This document shows, piece by piece, positions 1-5,533 of a stretch of 8,397 bases of DNA. The notes beneath the pieces were generated by a model. That model ran no database searches, was not told the DNA's origin, and saw only the letters and a list, made by a program, of their open reading frames with translations. Both the position numbers and the translations under genes were made by a program. Origin of the DNA: Bacteroidales bacterium (GTDB lineage Bacteria; Bacteroidota; Bacteroidia; Bacteroidales; WCHB1-69); assembly GCA_031272415.1 (NCBI GenBank), contig JAISTU010000106.1, positions 1 to 8,397 on the forward strand, given 5' to 3'. Positions within the stretch are counted from its first letter, which is position 1. Each line of letters starts with the position of its first letter.

Positions 1-239
1 GTCGCTCCTGGCGTTATCATACTCGCATCATAGATAGGCACATAAGTACCTTCTTTCACCCAAACTTCTTCTCCTGGGATAGACGCATTTATCATTGCTT
101 GCAAATCCGGCGAGGCATCTGCCCATGAACTACCATCCATTATGCCTGATCCTGTTTGGCTTACATACCGAATCGGTTGCGACTTCAAACTTACTGTGGC
201 TAAAAATGCCACTAAAACTGATAATATTAACTTTTTCAT
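1..239 (-). CDS. Secreted surface protein, N-terminal part only (beta-helix/adhesin-like start)
   Basis: The reading frame starts at the ATG whose complement lies at 237-239 and stays open to the left edge, giving about 79 residues of an incomplete protein. It opens with a signal peptide (MKKLILSVLVAFLATVSLKS, cleavage probably near residues 20-21). The mature part begins with a Tyr-Val-Ser-Gln-Thr-Gly-Ser-Gly stretch, then Asp-Gly-Ser-Ser-Trp-Ala, then Asp-Leu-Gln-Ala-Met-Ile-Asn, and then Glu-Val-Trp-Val-Lys-Glu-Gly-Thr-Tyr. I recognise this pattern from the N-termini of large Bacteroidota secreted proteins with right-handed beta-helix or Pmp-like repeats, often exported by the type IX system. 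The repeats and any C-terminal sorting domain lie outside the window, so the assignment rests on the first 80 residues alone. The gene has its own promoter-like box at 276-283 and is separated from the upstream permease gene by a 232-base spacer, so it is probably a separate transcription unit. Confidence 0.75.
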   Translation of the reverse strand, partial: MKKLILSVLVAFLATVSLKSQPIRYVSQTGSGIMDGSSWADASPDLQAMINASIPGEEVWVKEGTYVPIYDASMITPGA

Positions 240-273
240 AACTGTAATTTTTTTTATATAAAATTTCTTAAAA

Positions 274-286
274 TACAAAAATACAC
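274..286 (-). promoter_or_regulatory. Bacteroidota-type -7 promoter box upstream of the secreted protein gene
   Basis: Read on the minus strand, this is GTGTATTTTTGTA, with the core TATTTTTG at 283-276. The core fits the Bacteroidota primary-sigma -7 consensus TAnnTTTG. It lies about 37 bases upstream of the ATG at 239. I see no convincing TTG at the -33 distance. The same 13-base motif, with at most two pyrimidine changes, occurs before three other genes in this window. Confidence 0.55.
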
Positions 287-361
287 TTTTTATTTTGTGG
301 AGAGTTAAAAAGTATTTTTTTTGCATTTTGGGAGAAAAACGTTCTAAAATCGGATAAAATC

Positions 362-411
362 ATTCTTAATTCTCAATTCTCAATTCCCTTCGCCCTTGTA
401 CCTTTCACCCT
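362..411. repeat. Degenerate heptamer tandem array
   Basis: The plus strand reads in 7-base units: ATTCTTA, ATTCTCA, ATTCTCA at 362-382, then after one extra A, TTCCCTT, CGCCCTT, GTACCTT, TCACCCT at 384-411. On the minus strand the first block is ATTGAGA twice followed by ATTAAGA. The second block has a CC(C)TT core (AAGG on the other strand) every seven bases. The period is clear over seven units with a single phase slip. The array is intergenic and non-coding. It resembles in style the short heptanucleotide repeats known from cyanobacteria, but I do not know a named family for it here. Confidence 0.6.
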
Positions 412-412
412 G

Positions 413-438
413 TGCCATTTTTGGCAAGGCATACCTTG
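413..438 (-). other. Two small overlapping inverted repeats after the permease gene
   Basis: TGCCA-TTTT-TGGCA (413-426) and CAAGG-CATA-CCTTG (425-438) each form a 5-base-pair stem with a 4-base loop. They share two bases, so both cannot form completely at once. They lie 33 or more bases past the stop codon of the minus-strand permease gene, where a transcription end would be expected. No T-tract follows on the minus strand, so this does not meet the usual picture of an intrinsic terminator. They may only be part of the adjacent repeat. Confidence 0.25.
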
Positions 439-471
439 ACCCTACACAAAAAATCACGCTCAACTCTCAGT

Positions 472-1551
472 TTATTTTTCTCGTATTTTGGGGTCTAAAA
501 TGCCGTAAATTATATCCACTAAAATATTGATACACACTAACATAAGTGAAATGTACAACAAACTGCCCATCACCACAGGAAAATCATATTTTTCTAATCC
601 ATTGACAATTAACACTCCAACTCCTTTATAATCAAATACATACTCTACAAAAACAGCACCAGCCATCATGCCTGCTAACCAGCCCGATAAAGCCGTAACA
701 ACCGGATTGAGTGCATTTTTGAGAACATGTTTCCATAAAATAGCAAAAAATGACAATCCTTTTGCTCTCGCAGTGCGGATATAATCCTGATTCAACACTT
801 CTAAAACCGAATTACGCATCAATGCAGTTACGGTTGCTAATGGTCTGATTCCCAGCGTTATAGCAGGTAAAATTAAATTTTTGATGTCCAAAAATTCACC
901 GTCTCCAAAATCACTGACCGTAAAGAGGCTGCCAAACATGTTCAATCCTGTATAATCCGCCAACAAAAAAGCAAAAATCCATGCCAACAATATAGCCGCA
1001 AAAAAGGACGGCACCGACATGCCTGCCACCGAAATGGTCATTAAAATTTTATCCATCCAACTGCCCTTAAAAACAGCACACAATATCCCTAACATTGCCC
1101 CTACCAACATTGCAAAAACAATAGCCACCAATGCCAAAATAACCGTTTTGGGAATTGCCTCATACAACATTTCAGACACTAAACGTTTGCTTTGATAAGA
1201 CCGCCCTAAAAAAGGTTTTTTTGCAACTAAAACATAATTTTTTCCAATTTTGCATATTTTTTTTGACTGGTATTTGGCAACATTGAGGTAAAAAGGACCT
1301 TCTTTGTTCGATGAGTTGTGTAAAGACAGGGGCGAAATGTCATTCAAATAAGAGGCAAAACGGGTCATTATGGGCAAATCTAATCCTAATTCTTTGCGGA
1401 CAGCCTCTTGCGAAGAAATATCTGACCGCTGTCCCATTGTCATTACGGCACTATCGCCCGGCAAAACGGCAAACAAAAAGAAAATCACCGTAATGACTCC
1501 CAACATCACCAAAAAACCATAGACTATTTGCCTGATAATGAACTTTTTCAT
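472..1551 (-). CDS. DppB/OppB-type ABC transporter permease
   Basis: This 359-residue inner-membrane protein is a permease subunit of the peptide/nickel (DppB/OppB) ABC importer type. TM1 (about residues 8-31) ends in the family's Pro-Gly-Asp motif (31-33). After a long periplasmic loop, further hydrophobic segments lie near 136-161, 170-199, 225-245, 285-305 and 328-350. The cytoplasmic coupling loop is clear at about 256-285 (Asp-Tyr-Ile-Arg-Thr-Ala-Arg-Ala-Lys-Gly, then Asn-Ala-Leu-Asn-Pro). The end, Asp-Pro-Lys-Ile-Arg, is typical of the family. The loop between PGD and the second hydrophobic segment is about 100 residues, some 30 longer than in proteobacterial DppB. I believe this is common in Bacteroidota relatives. 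No partner permease, ATPase or binding protein lies in the window, so the substrate is unknown; peptides are the family's usual cargo. The ATG at 1551 is 9 bases past the stop of the PAP2 gene, so it is the third gene of that operon. Confidence 0.9.
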   Translation of the reverse strand: MKKFIIRQIVYGFLVMLGVITVIFFLFAVLPGDSAVMTMGQRSDISSQEAVRKELGLDLPIMTRFASYLNDISPLSLHNSSNKEGPFYLNVAKYQSKKICKIGKNYVLVAKKPFLGRSYQSKRLVSEMLYEAIPKTVILALVAIVFAMLVGAMLGILCAVFKGSWMDKILMTISVAGMSVPSFFAAILLAWIFAFLLADYTGLNMFGSLFTVSDFGDGEFLDIKNLILPAITLGIRPLATVTALMRNSVLEVLNQDYIRTARAKGLSFFAILWKHVLKNALNPVVTALSGWLAGMMAGAVFVEYVFDYKGVGVLIVNGLEKYDFPVVMGSLLYISLMLVCINILVDIIYGILDPKIREK

Positions 1552-1560
1552 GCTATCAAA

Positions 1561-2145
1561 TCAATCGTTTTTTATTTGTTTGTTCGCCAATTTATAAAGT
1601 CCGATAGTGCATGTCGCACACGCAACACCTAATACCGCCCCGCAAATAATATCACTCGGATAATGCACCCCTAAATAAATGCGGGTATAAACAAAAATGA
1701 AAGGACATAACAAAAACCACCACCGATGTCGCTTCAAAATAGGGCGTAAAAAATAAATCAACACCAATGCCAGCGAAAAACCGTTGGTCGCATGCCCGGA
1801 CACAAAACCGTATTTTCCACCTTTATAAAAAGTTCCGTCTTCGTATTGATGAAAATGTAAGCCATTCATAATCAATTCATTATGAGAAGGACGCGGACGT
1901 TTAACAGTCTTTTTAATAATATCTGAACTGCGGTCTGAAAAAACAAGCGACAGCCCAATAAATGCAAATATTAAAAAAGATTTTTTGTGATAATGACGCC
2001 ATAATAGCCACAAAAAGAGTGCAAAAAGGGGCAACCAAATCCAAATTTGCGTAATTTGCCATATGATTTTATCCCACAACGGCGTATGAAATCCGTTCAA
2101 AAAAACAAGTAAATCGCTGTCGAGTTGTAAAATATTTTCCCACAT
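1561..2145 (-). CDS. PAP2-family membrane phosphatase (phosphatidic acid / undecaprenyl-diphosphate phosphatase type)
   Basis: This 194-residue integral membrane protein has all three parts of the PAP2 phosphatase signature: K78-x6-R85-P86, then V116-S117-G118-H119, then R155-x5-H161-x3-D165. H119 and H161 are the expected catalytic histidines, and Val replaces the usual Pro in the PSGH motif. Hydrophobic segments lie near residues 32-50, 56-72, 122-136, 141-160 and 168-186. Family members remove a phosphate from lipid phosphates at the outer face of the membrane, including undecaprenyl diphosphate and phosphatidylglycerol phosphate; the substrate cannot be told from sequence. I chose the ATG at 2145 over an in-frame TTG at 2154. 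Relatives begin close to this Met, and the upstream gene's stop ends one base before it, a typical coupled arrangement. It is the middle gene of the minus-strand operon. Confidence 0.92.
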   Translation of the reverse strand: MWENILQLDSDLLVFLNGFHTPLWDKIIWQITQIWIWLPLFALFLWLLWRHYHKKSFLIFAFIGLSLVFSDRSSDIIKKTVKRPRPSHNELIMNGLHFHQYEDGTFYKGGKYGFVSGHATNGFSLALVLIYFLRPILKRHRWWFLLCPFIFVYTRIYLGVHYPSDIICGAVLGVACATCTIGLYKLANKQIKND

Positions 2146-2146
2146 A

Positions 2147-3355
2147 TTATTCAAAATCAGGATATAATAAATATTTTTTGCGAATATTTTTGAATTTTTC
2201 TAAATCCTTTTGCCAAGAAGATTGAATTTCTTGTGCGGATTTGCCTGCCATAATTTGTTCTCTAAGTGATCGATTACCAGCCAAACGGTCAAAAGAAGAG
2301 GTAAAAAAATGTGCTTTATCAGGAAAATTTTTATAACATTCGACCAACAAATCCACCGCAATAAAATTACCATTTTTGAGTACATTTTTTGCCAAATTGG
2401 AAAGGTCAAAACCTCTGCATTTTTGATTGATACAAGGCGGATTTTCTGCCACAGACGGAATGGATTTTGGAGTAAAAAATATATCCCCAATTGGAAAATC
2501 GGGATGTCCCAACAACATAAACGGCTTCTCCGTTCCCCTGCCAACGCTCATTTTTGTCCCTTCAAACCAACATAAACTCGGATAAAGATAAATCGCCTCA
2601 ATGTTTTGCAAATTAGGAGAAGGGGCAACAGAAGGGGTATATCTGAAAAAGTGCATATAGCCAAAGACAGGAATTACTTGTAAATCACAGCGTAAGTTAT
2701 TTTTTAGCCATTTTTCACCGTTAATCATTTTTGCATACTCGCCGATAGTCATGCCTGTTGCAATGGGTACGGGATGCATCCCGACAAAACTGCGAAAAGC
2801 GGTGTCTAAAACAGGACCGTCCACAAAAAAACCATTCGGATTGGGGCGGTCTAACACTATAACTTTCACTTTTTGCTCTGCCGCCGCCTCCATAATATAA
2901 TGCAAAGTGGAAAGATATGTATAAAATCTTGCTCCAACGTCTTGAATATCAAAGAGAATAATATCAATATGCAGCAATTGCTCGGCAGTAGGTTTTTTAT
3001 TGCTGCCATACAAAGATACAATGGGTATTTTAGTCTGATTATCAATTGAATGTGATATTTTTTTACCTGCTTCTACATCGCCCCTAAAACCGTGTTCAGG
3101 TGTAAAAACTTTCACCACATCAACCCCCAATGCCAACAATGTATCTAACAAATGCACTCCATTGACCAGCGAAGTATGATTAGCACAAAGGGCTACCTTT
3201 TTCCCCTGCAAAAGCGGAACATAAGCCTCCGTGCGTGCCGCCCCCACCGTAATATCACTTTCTGATATGTCTTCCAATACAATCTTATATTGTTGCGCAA
3301 AAGAAACACGCAATATACAGAATATCAAACAAATATAACAAATTTTCTTTAACAT
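2147..3355 (-). CDS. DUF1343 / NamZ-type exo-beta-N-acetylmuramidase (GH171), exported
   Basis: This 402-residue protein has a signal peptide: two Lys, a hydrophobic core at residues 5-17, and Ser-Phe-Ala before a likely cut after residue 20. The mature part is a full-length DUF1343 protein. Landmarks are Cys-Ala-Asn-His-Thr-Ser (57-62), Thr-Pro-Glu-His-Gly-Phe-Arg-Gly (85-92), Asp-Ile-Gln-Asp-Val-Gly-Ala-Arg-Phe-Tyr-Thr-Tyr (136-147), Leu-Asp-Arg-Pro-Asn-Pro-Asn-Gly (168-175) and Phe-Glu-Gly-Thr-Lys-Met-Ser-Val-Gly-Arg-Gly-Thr-Glu-Lys-Pro (264-278). Bacillus subtilis NamZ (YbbC), of this family, removes N-acetylmuramic acid from the non-reducing ends of peptidoglycan fragments, and the Glu of the TPEHG motif is a plausible catalytic residue. 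The signal peptide places this protein in the periplasm or, if it is a lipoprotein variant, at a membrane, but no lipobox Cys is seen. It is the first gene of the operon, with a promoter-like box about 24 bases upstream of its ATG. Confidence 0.9.
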   Translation of the reverse strand: MLKKICYICLIFCILRVSFAQQYKIVLEDISESDITVGAARTEAYVPLLQGKKVALCANHTSLVNGVHLLDTLLALGVDVVKVFTPEHGFRGDVEAGKKISHSIDNQTKIPIVSLYGSNKKPTAEQLLHIDIILFDIQDVGARFYTYLSTLHYIMEAAAEQKVKVIVLDRPNPNGFFVDGPVLDTAFRSFVGMHPVPIATGMTIGEYAKMINGEKWLKNNLRCDLQVIPVFGYMHFFRYTPSVAPSPNLQNIEAIYLYPSLCWFEGTKMSVGRGTEKPFMLLGHPDFPIGDIFFTPKSIPSVAENPPCINQKCRGFDLSNLAKNVLKNGNFIAVDLLVECYKNFPDKAHFFTSSFDRLAGNRSLREQIMAGKSAQEIQSSWQKDLEKFKNIRKKYLLYPDFE

Positions 3356-3376
3356 ATAGGATGTTTTTTACTAGAA

Positions 3377-3389
3377 TACAAAAATACAC
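3377..3389 (-). promoter_or_regulatory. Promoter box of the NamZ-PAP2-permease operon
   Basis: The minus strand reads GTGTATTTTTGTA here, with the -7 core TATTTTTG at 3386-3379. This predicts a transcript start about 15-20 bases before the ATG at 3355. The 13 bases are identical to those before the secreted protein gene at the left edge. A -33 TTG is not evident; the region where it should lie is occupied by the heptamer array at 3399-3419. Confidence 0.55.
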
Positions 3390-3398
3390 AAATTTTTT

Positions 3399-3419
3399 AG
3401 TTGAGAGTTGAAAGTTGAA
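3399..3419. repeat. Second heptamer tandem array
   Basis: Three 7-base units, AGTTGAG, AGTTGAA, AGTTGAA, run head to tail and are followed by AAGG. A further ATTGAGA, the same unit as in the array at 362-382 read on its minus strand, lies at 3438-3444. The array sits between the two divergent promoter boxes of this intergenic region. It is non-coding. Confidence 0.55.
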
Positions 3420-3449
3420 AAGGTTTTTTAATTTTTAATTGAGAAAATT

Positions 3450-3462
3450 GTGTATCTTTGTA
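3450..3462 (+). promoter_or_regulatory. Promoter box of the DUF4290-trxB transcript
   Basis: GTGTATCTTTGTA contains TATCTTTG (3453-3460), an exact fit to TAnnTTTG. It predicts a start near 3465-3467 and an untranslated leader of about 80 bases before the ATG at 3547. A TTG lies at 3439-3441, but at 11 bases it is too close to act as the -33 element. Other upstream DNA is a T-rich tract. Confidence 0.6.
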
Positions 3463-3469
3463 AAAGGGT

Positions 3470-3542
3470 ATGTTTTTTTTATTGATATTAAAATAAGAAA
3501 AAAATTATGAAAAAAAGGCAAAAATTTATAAATTTTACATAA
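3470..3542 (+). other. Leader with two possible mini-ORFs
   Basis: Two very short ATG frames lie one after the other in the predicted leader of the DUF4290 gene. One runs 3470-3496 (MFFLLILK, then TAA) and one runs 3507-3542 (MKKRQKFINFT, then TAA). The second ends four bases before the DUF4290 start, so it could couple translation. The first would begin only a few bases from the predicted transcript start. In DNA this rich in A and T such frames are expected often by chance, so this is a weak call. Confidence 0.2.
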
Positions 3543-3546
3543 GAAT

Positions 3547-4545
3547 ATGAAATATAACACCGAACAGAACAAATTAGTCAATGGAGAATACGGCAGGAAC
3601 ATTCAAAAAATGATTGAATACTGCATTGAAATTAAAGACCGTTCTCTGCGAAACCAACAAGCAAAGGCTATCGTGCGAGCGATGACTCATTTTGCAGTAG
3701 GTAACAAAGAAACAGAGGATTATTGGCACAAATTGTGGGATCATTTAATTGAGATTTCCAATTATCAATTAGATATAGATTCTCCGTTTCCGTTGCCAAA
3801 GCCTAAAACAGAAAAGCGGTTACGTCCGTTAGCATATCCGTATCACAAAATTCGGTTTCGCCCTTATGGAGCGTTGTCGGAGCAAATTATTCTCAAATTG
3901 ACCAAAGAAGAGCCACTGCCGGAACGGGAGAAAGCAGTAGAAAACATTGCTAATCAATTGAAAAGGCAATATCTCAGTTGGAATAGAGATTCGGTCAATG
4001 ATGCTTTAATTATTGAGCATTTGGGACTTTTATCGGGCAATAAATTGAAATTGAATAAAAATTTTACATTTCTTTCGACCAAAAGTTTGTTGGATGAGTT
4101 GGCAATAACACAGGCTACGGCGAATGCACAAGCCAAAGCGAGTCTTAAACAAGCCGCAAAACCGACTACGATACCAAAGCCTGCACCAAATCCGCAAACC
4201 GTTAGCACCCCTAAAAAGAAGAAAAAAAAGAAAAAAAATGCGGCAAATAATCCGCAACAAAATAATCCGCAAAATAATCAAAATAATAAACCACAAAACA
4301 ATTTTCCAAATAATAGACCCAATAATAACCCCAATAAGCAAAAACAACAGGGGAATAATACGCAAAAGCCCGTTAATCAATTAAATGAAAAAAACAATAA
4401 TGGAGGCAATGGGAATGGGAAGAATGCCAATCGTCCGCATTTTCAACAAAAAAATATCAATCCCAATCAGAACAAAAATCCTAATGCTAACCCTAATTTG
4501 AACTCTAACCCCAATTCAAATCAACAAAATGGAAACAAGAACTAA
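3547..4545 (+). CDS. DUF4290 family protein with long Lys tract and Asn/Pro/Gln-rich tail
   Basis: The N-terminal part of this 332-residue protein is a DUF4290 domain: Met-Lys-Tyr-Asn-Thr-Glu at the start, Glu-Tyr-Gly-Arg-Asn-Ile-Gln-Lys-Met (14-22), His-Lys-Leu-Trp-Asp-His-Leu (61-67), then Leu-Asp-Ile-Asp-Ser-Pro-Phe (75-81). The domain and its extension run to about residue 190. The family is conserved in Bacteroidota and its function is not known to me. After an Ala/Lys linker (190-220) come eight lysines (223-230) and about 100 residues of low-complexity sequence rich in Asn, Gln, Pro, Lys and Gly, ending in an NPNA-like stretch (311-325). No signal peptide or membrane segment is seen, so it is presumably cytoplasmic. 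A Lys-rich, Asn/Gln-rich tail suggests disorder and possible nucleic-acid binding, which is inference. The gene is first in a transcript with trxB, which it overlaps by 17 bases. Confidence 0.85.
   Translation: MKYNTEQNKLVNGEYGRNIQKMIEYCIEIKDRSLRNQQAKAIVRAMTHFAVGNKETEDYWHKLWDHLIEISNYQLDIDSPFPLPKPKTEKRLRPLAYPYHKIRFRPYGALSEQIILKLTKEEPLPEREKAVENIANQLKRQYLSWNRDSVNDALIIEHLGLLSGNKLKLNKNFTFLSTKSLLDELAITQATANAQAKASLKQAAKPTTIPKPAPNPQTVSTPKKKKKKKKNAANNPQQNNPQNNQNNKPQNNFPNNRPNNNPNKQKQQGNNTQKPVNQLNEKNNNGGNGNGKNANRPHFQQKNINPNQNKNPNANPNLNSNPNSNQQNGNKN
4213..4521 (+). repeat. Low-complexity coding tract (A8 runs, Asn codon repeats)
   Basis: The tract begins with eight Lys codons (4213-4236) that include two runs of eight A at 4222-4229 and 4231-4238, separated by a single G. 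It continues with Asn-rich coding DNA. The 12-mer AATAATCCGCAA occurs at 4246-4257 and again at 4261-4272, giving a 15-base near-tandem unit coding Asn-Asn-Pro-Gln. Near the end, 4477-4521 codes for the alternating pattern NPNANPNLNSNPNSN. This looks like expansion by replication slippage inside the DUF4290 gene. Confidence 0.7.
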
Positions 4546-5476
4546 ATGTTTGATTATCGGTTCCGGTCCTGCGGGTTATACGGCAAGTATTTATGCGTCC
4601 AGAGCGGGATTGCAACCTGTTGTGTATCAAGGTTTTCAGGCAGGAGGTCAATTGACAATTACAACAGAAGTTGAAAATTTTCCCGGTTTTGCGACCGGTA
4701 TTCAGGGACCTCAATTGATGGATAATATGTATCAACAAGCGTTGCGACTGGGGGCTGACATTCGCTATGGCGAGATACTTTCTGTTGATTTTTCCCGACG
4801 TCCTTTTATTTGCATGGACGAAAACGGAGATATGATTGTTGCACAGACGGTCATTATTGCCACCGGTGCTTCGGCACGCTGGTTAGGCTTGGATAGTGAG
4901 CAAAAATTCAAAGGGTATGGAGTTTCAGCCTGTGCTACTTGCGATGGTTTTTTTTATCGGGATAAAACGGTGGCAGTTGTTGGCGGTGGCGATACGGCTT
5001 GTGAAGAGGCAACTTATTTGGCAACCCTTTGCAAAAAAGTATATCTTATTCACAGACGCGACAGCCTCAGAGCAAGTAAATTTATGCAAAAGCGTGTTAT
5101 GGAAACTCCGAATATTGAAATTCTGTGGAATTATGTACCTATTGAAATTCTGGGAAAAGAGGCAAATTTTGACAAGGAAGTAACCGGAATTTGCCTGCAA
5201 AACACTGTTAATCAATCTATTAAGTCGATTGAATTAGAGGGTGTTTTTATTGCCATCGGTCATCATCCAAATACGGAAATATTTGAGGGTCAAATTGCTA
5301 TGGATGAGCACAAATATATACTCACCTCCGCAGGCAGTTCTTGCACAAATATAGAGGGTGTTTTTGCGGCAGGAGATGTGATGGATACTATTTATAAACA
5401 AGCCATTACAGCAGCGGCGAGTGGTTGTAAAGCCGCCATTGATGCCGAAAAATATTTGCTCAATTTGGCAGAATAA
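4529..5476 (+). CDS. trxB: Thioredoxin reductase (NADPH)
   Basis: This 315-residue FAD flavoprotein passes electrons from NADPH to thioredoxin in the cytoplasm. The FAD-binding Gly-Ser-Gly-Pro-Ala-Gly lies at 11-16. Gly-Gly-Gln-Leu (39-42) and Glu-Asn-Phe-Pro-Gly (49-53) follow. The redox-active pair Cys-Ala-Thr-Cys is at 135-138, the same position as in E. coli TrxB. The NADPH-binding Gly-Gly-Gly-Asp-Thr-Ala is at 152-157 with His-Arg-Arg at 175-177, which marks NADPH specificity. The C-terminal FAD motif Ala-Ala-Gly-Asp-Val is intact. The length is normal for the family. The ATG at 4529 lies inside the last codons of the DUF4290 gene in another frame, and the first residues match typical Bacteroidota TrxB starts. 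Expression is therefore probably coupled to the upstream gene. A promoter for nqrA lies just downstream. Confidence 0.97.
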   Translation: METRTKCLIIGSGPAGYTASIYASRAGLQPVVYQGFQAGGQLTITTEVENFPGFATGIQGPQLMDNMYQQALRLGADIRYGEILSVDFSRRPFICMDENGDMIVAQTVIIATGASARWLGLDSEQKFKGYGVSACATCDGFFYRDKTVAVVGGGDTACEEATYLATLCKKVYLIHRRDSLRASKFMQKRVMETPNIEILWNYVPIEILGKEANFDKEVTGICLQNTVNQSIKSIELEGVFIAIGHHPNTEIFEGQIAMDEHKYILTSAGSSCTNIEGVFAAGDVMDTIYKQAITAAASGCKAAIDAEKYLLNLAE

Positions 5477-5480
5477 ATAA

Positions 5481-5515
5481 TTGTTTTTTTATTGAAAAAA
5501 AGGTGTATTTTTGCA
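5481..5515 (+). promoter_or_regulatory. Promoter of the nqr genes
   Basis: TATTTTTG at 5506-5513, inside GTGTATTTTTGCA (5503-5515), fits the Bacteroidota -7 box. A TTG at 5481-5483 lies 22 bases upstream of the -7 box and can serve as the -33 element. A transcript would start near 5519, leaving a short leader before the ATG at 5534. This location rules out the upstream in-frame TTG at 5492 as the NqrA start for this transcript, because that codon would lie upstream of the transcript start. Confidence 0.65.
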
Positions 5516-5533
5516 TTTTATAAAATTATTTGT

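Larger units (their letters stand above)
240..471. other. 232-base intergenic spacer without a gene
   Basis: No credible coding frame is seen on either strand. The spacer holds the promoter box of the gene to its left (274-286), an AT-rich tract, a heptamer-periodic array (362-411) and a pair of small overlapping inverted repeats (413-438). The inverted repeats lie just beyond the stop codon of the permease gene. No tRNA-like or large RNA-like structure was recognised by eye. Confidence 0.6.

Noticed and set aside
362..411. A CRISPR-like array
   Set aside because: Units are 7 bases with no spacers, far below CRISPR repeat size, and no cas gene is present.
413..438. An intrinsic terminator for the permease operon
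   Set aside because: The stems are only five base pairs, they overlap each other, and no T-tract follows on the transcribed strand; kept only as inverted repeats.
2146..2154. TTG start for the PAP2 gene, three residues upstream and overlapping the NamZ stop
   Set aside because: The ATG at 2145 fits relatives better and lies one base after the upstream stop codon, a normal coupled layout.
2309..2575. A plus-strand frame antisense to the NamZ gene
   Set aside because: It lies entirely within a well-conserved gene and shows no family signature or upstream promoter.
4030..4380. A hydrophobic, membrane-like frame antisense to the DUF4290 tail
   Set aside because: The Phe/Leu/Ile runs are simply the complement of Lys and Asn codons; there is no promoter or recognisable motif.
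4124..4384. A basic Lys/Ile-rich frame inside the DUF4290 gene, plus strand
   Set aside because: It is a shifted-frame reading of the A-rich low-complexity tract and has no family resemblance.
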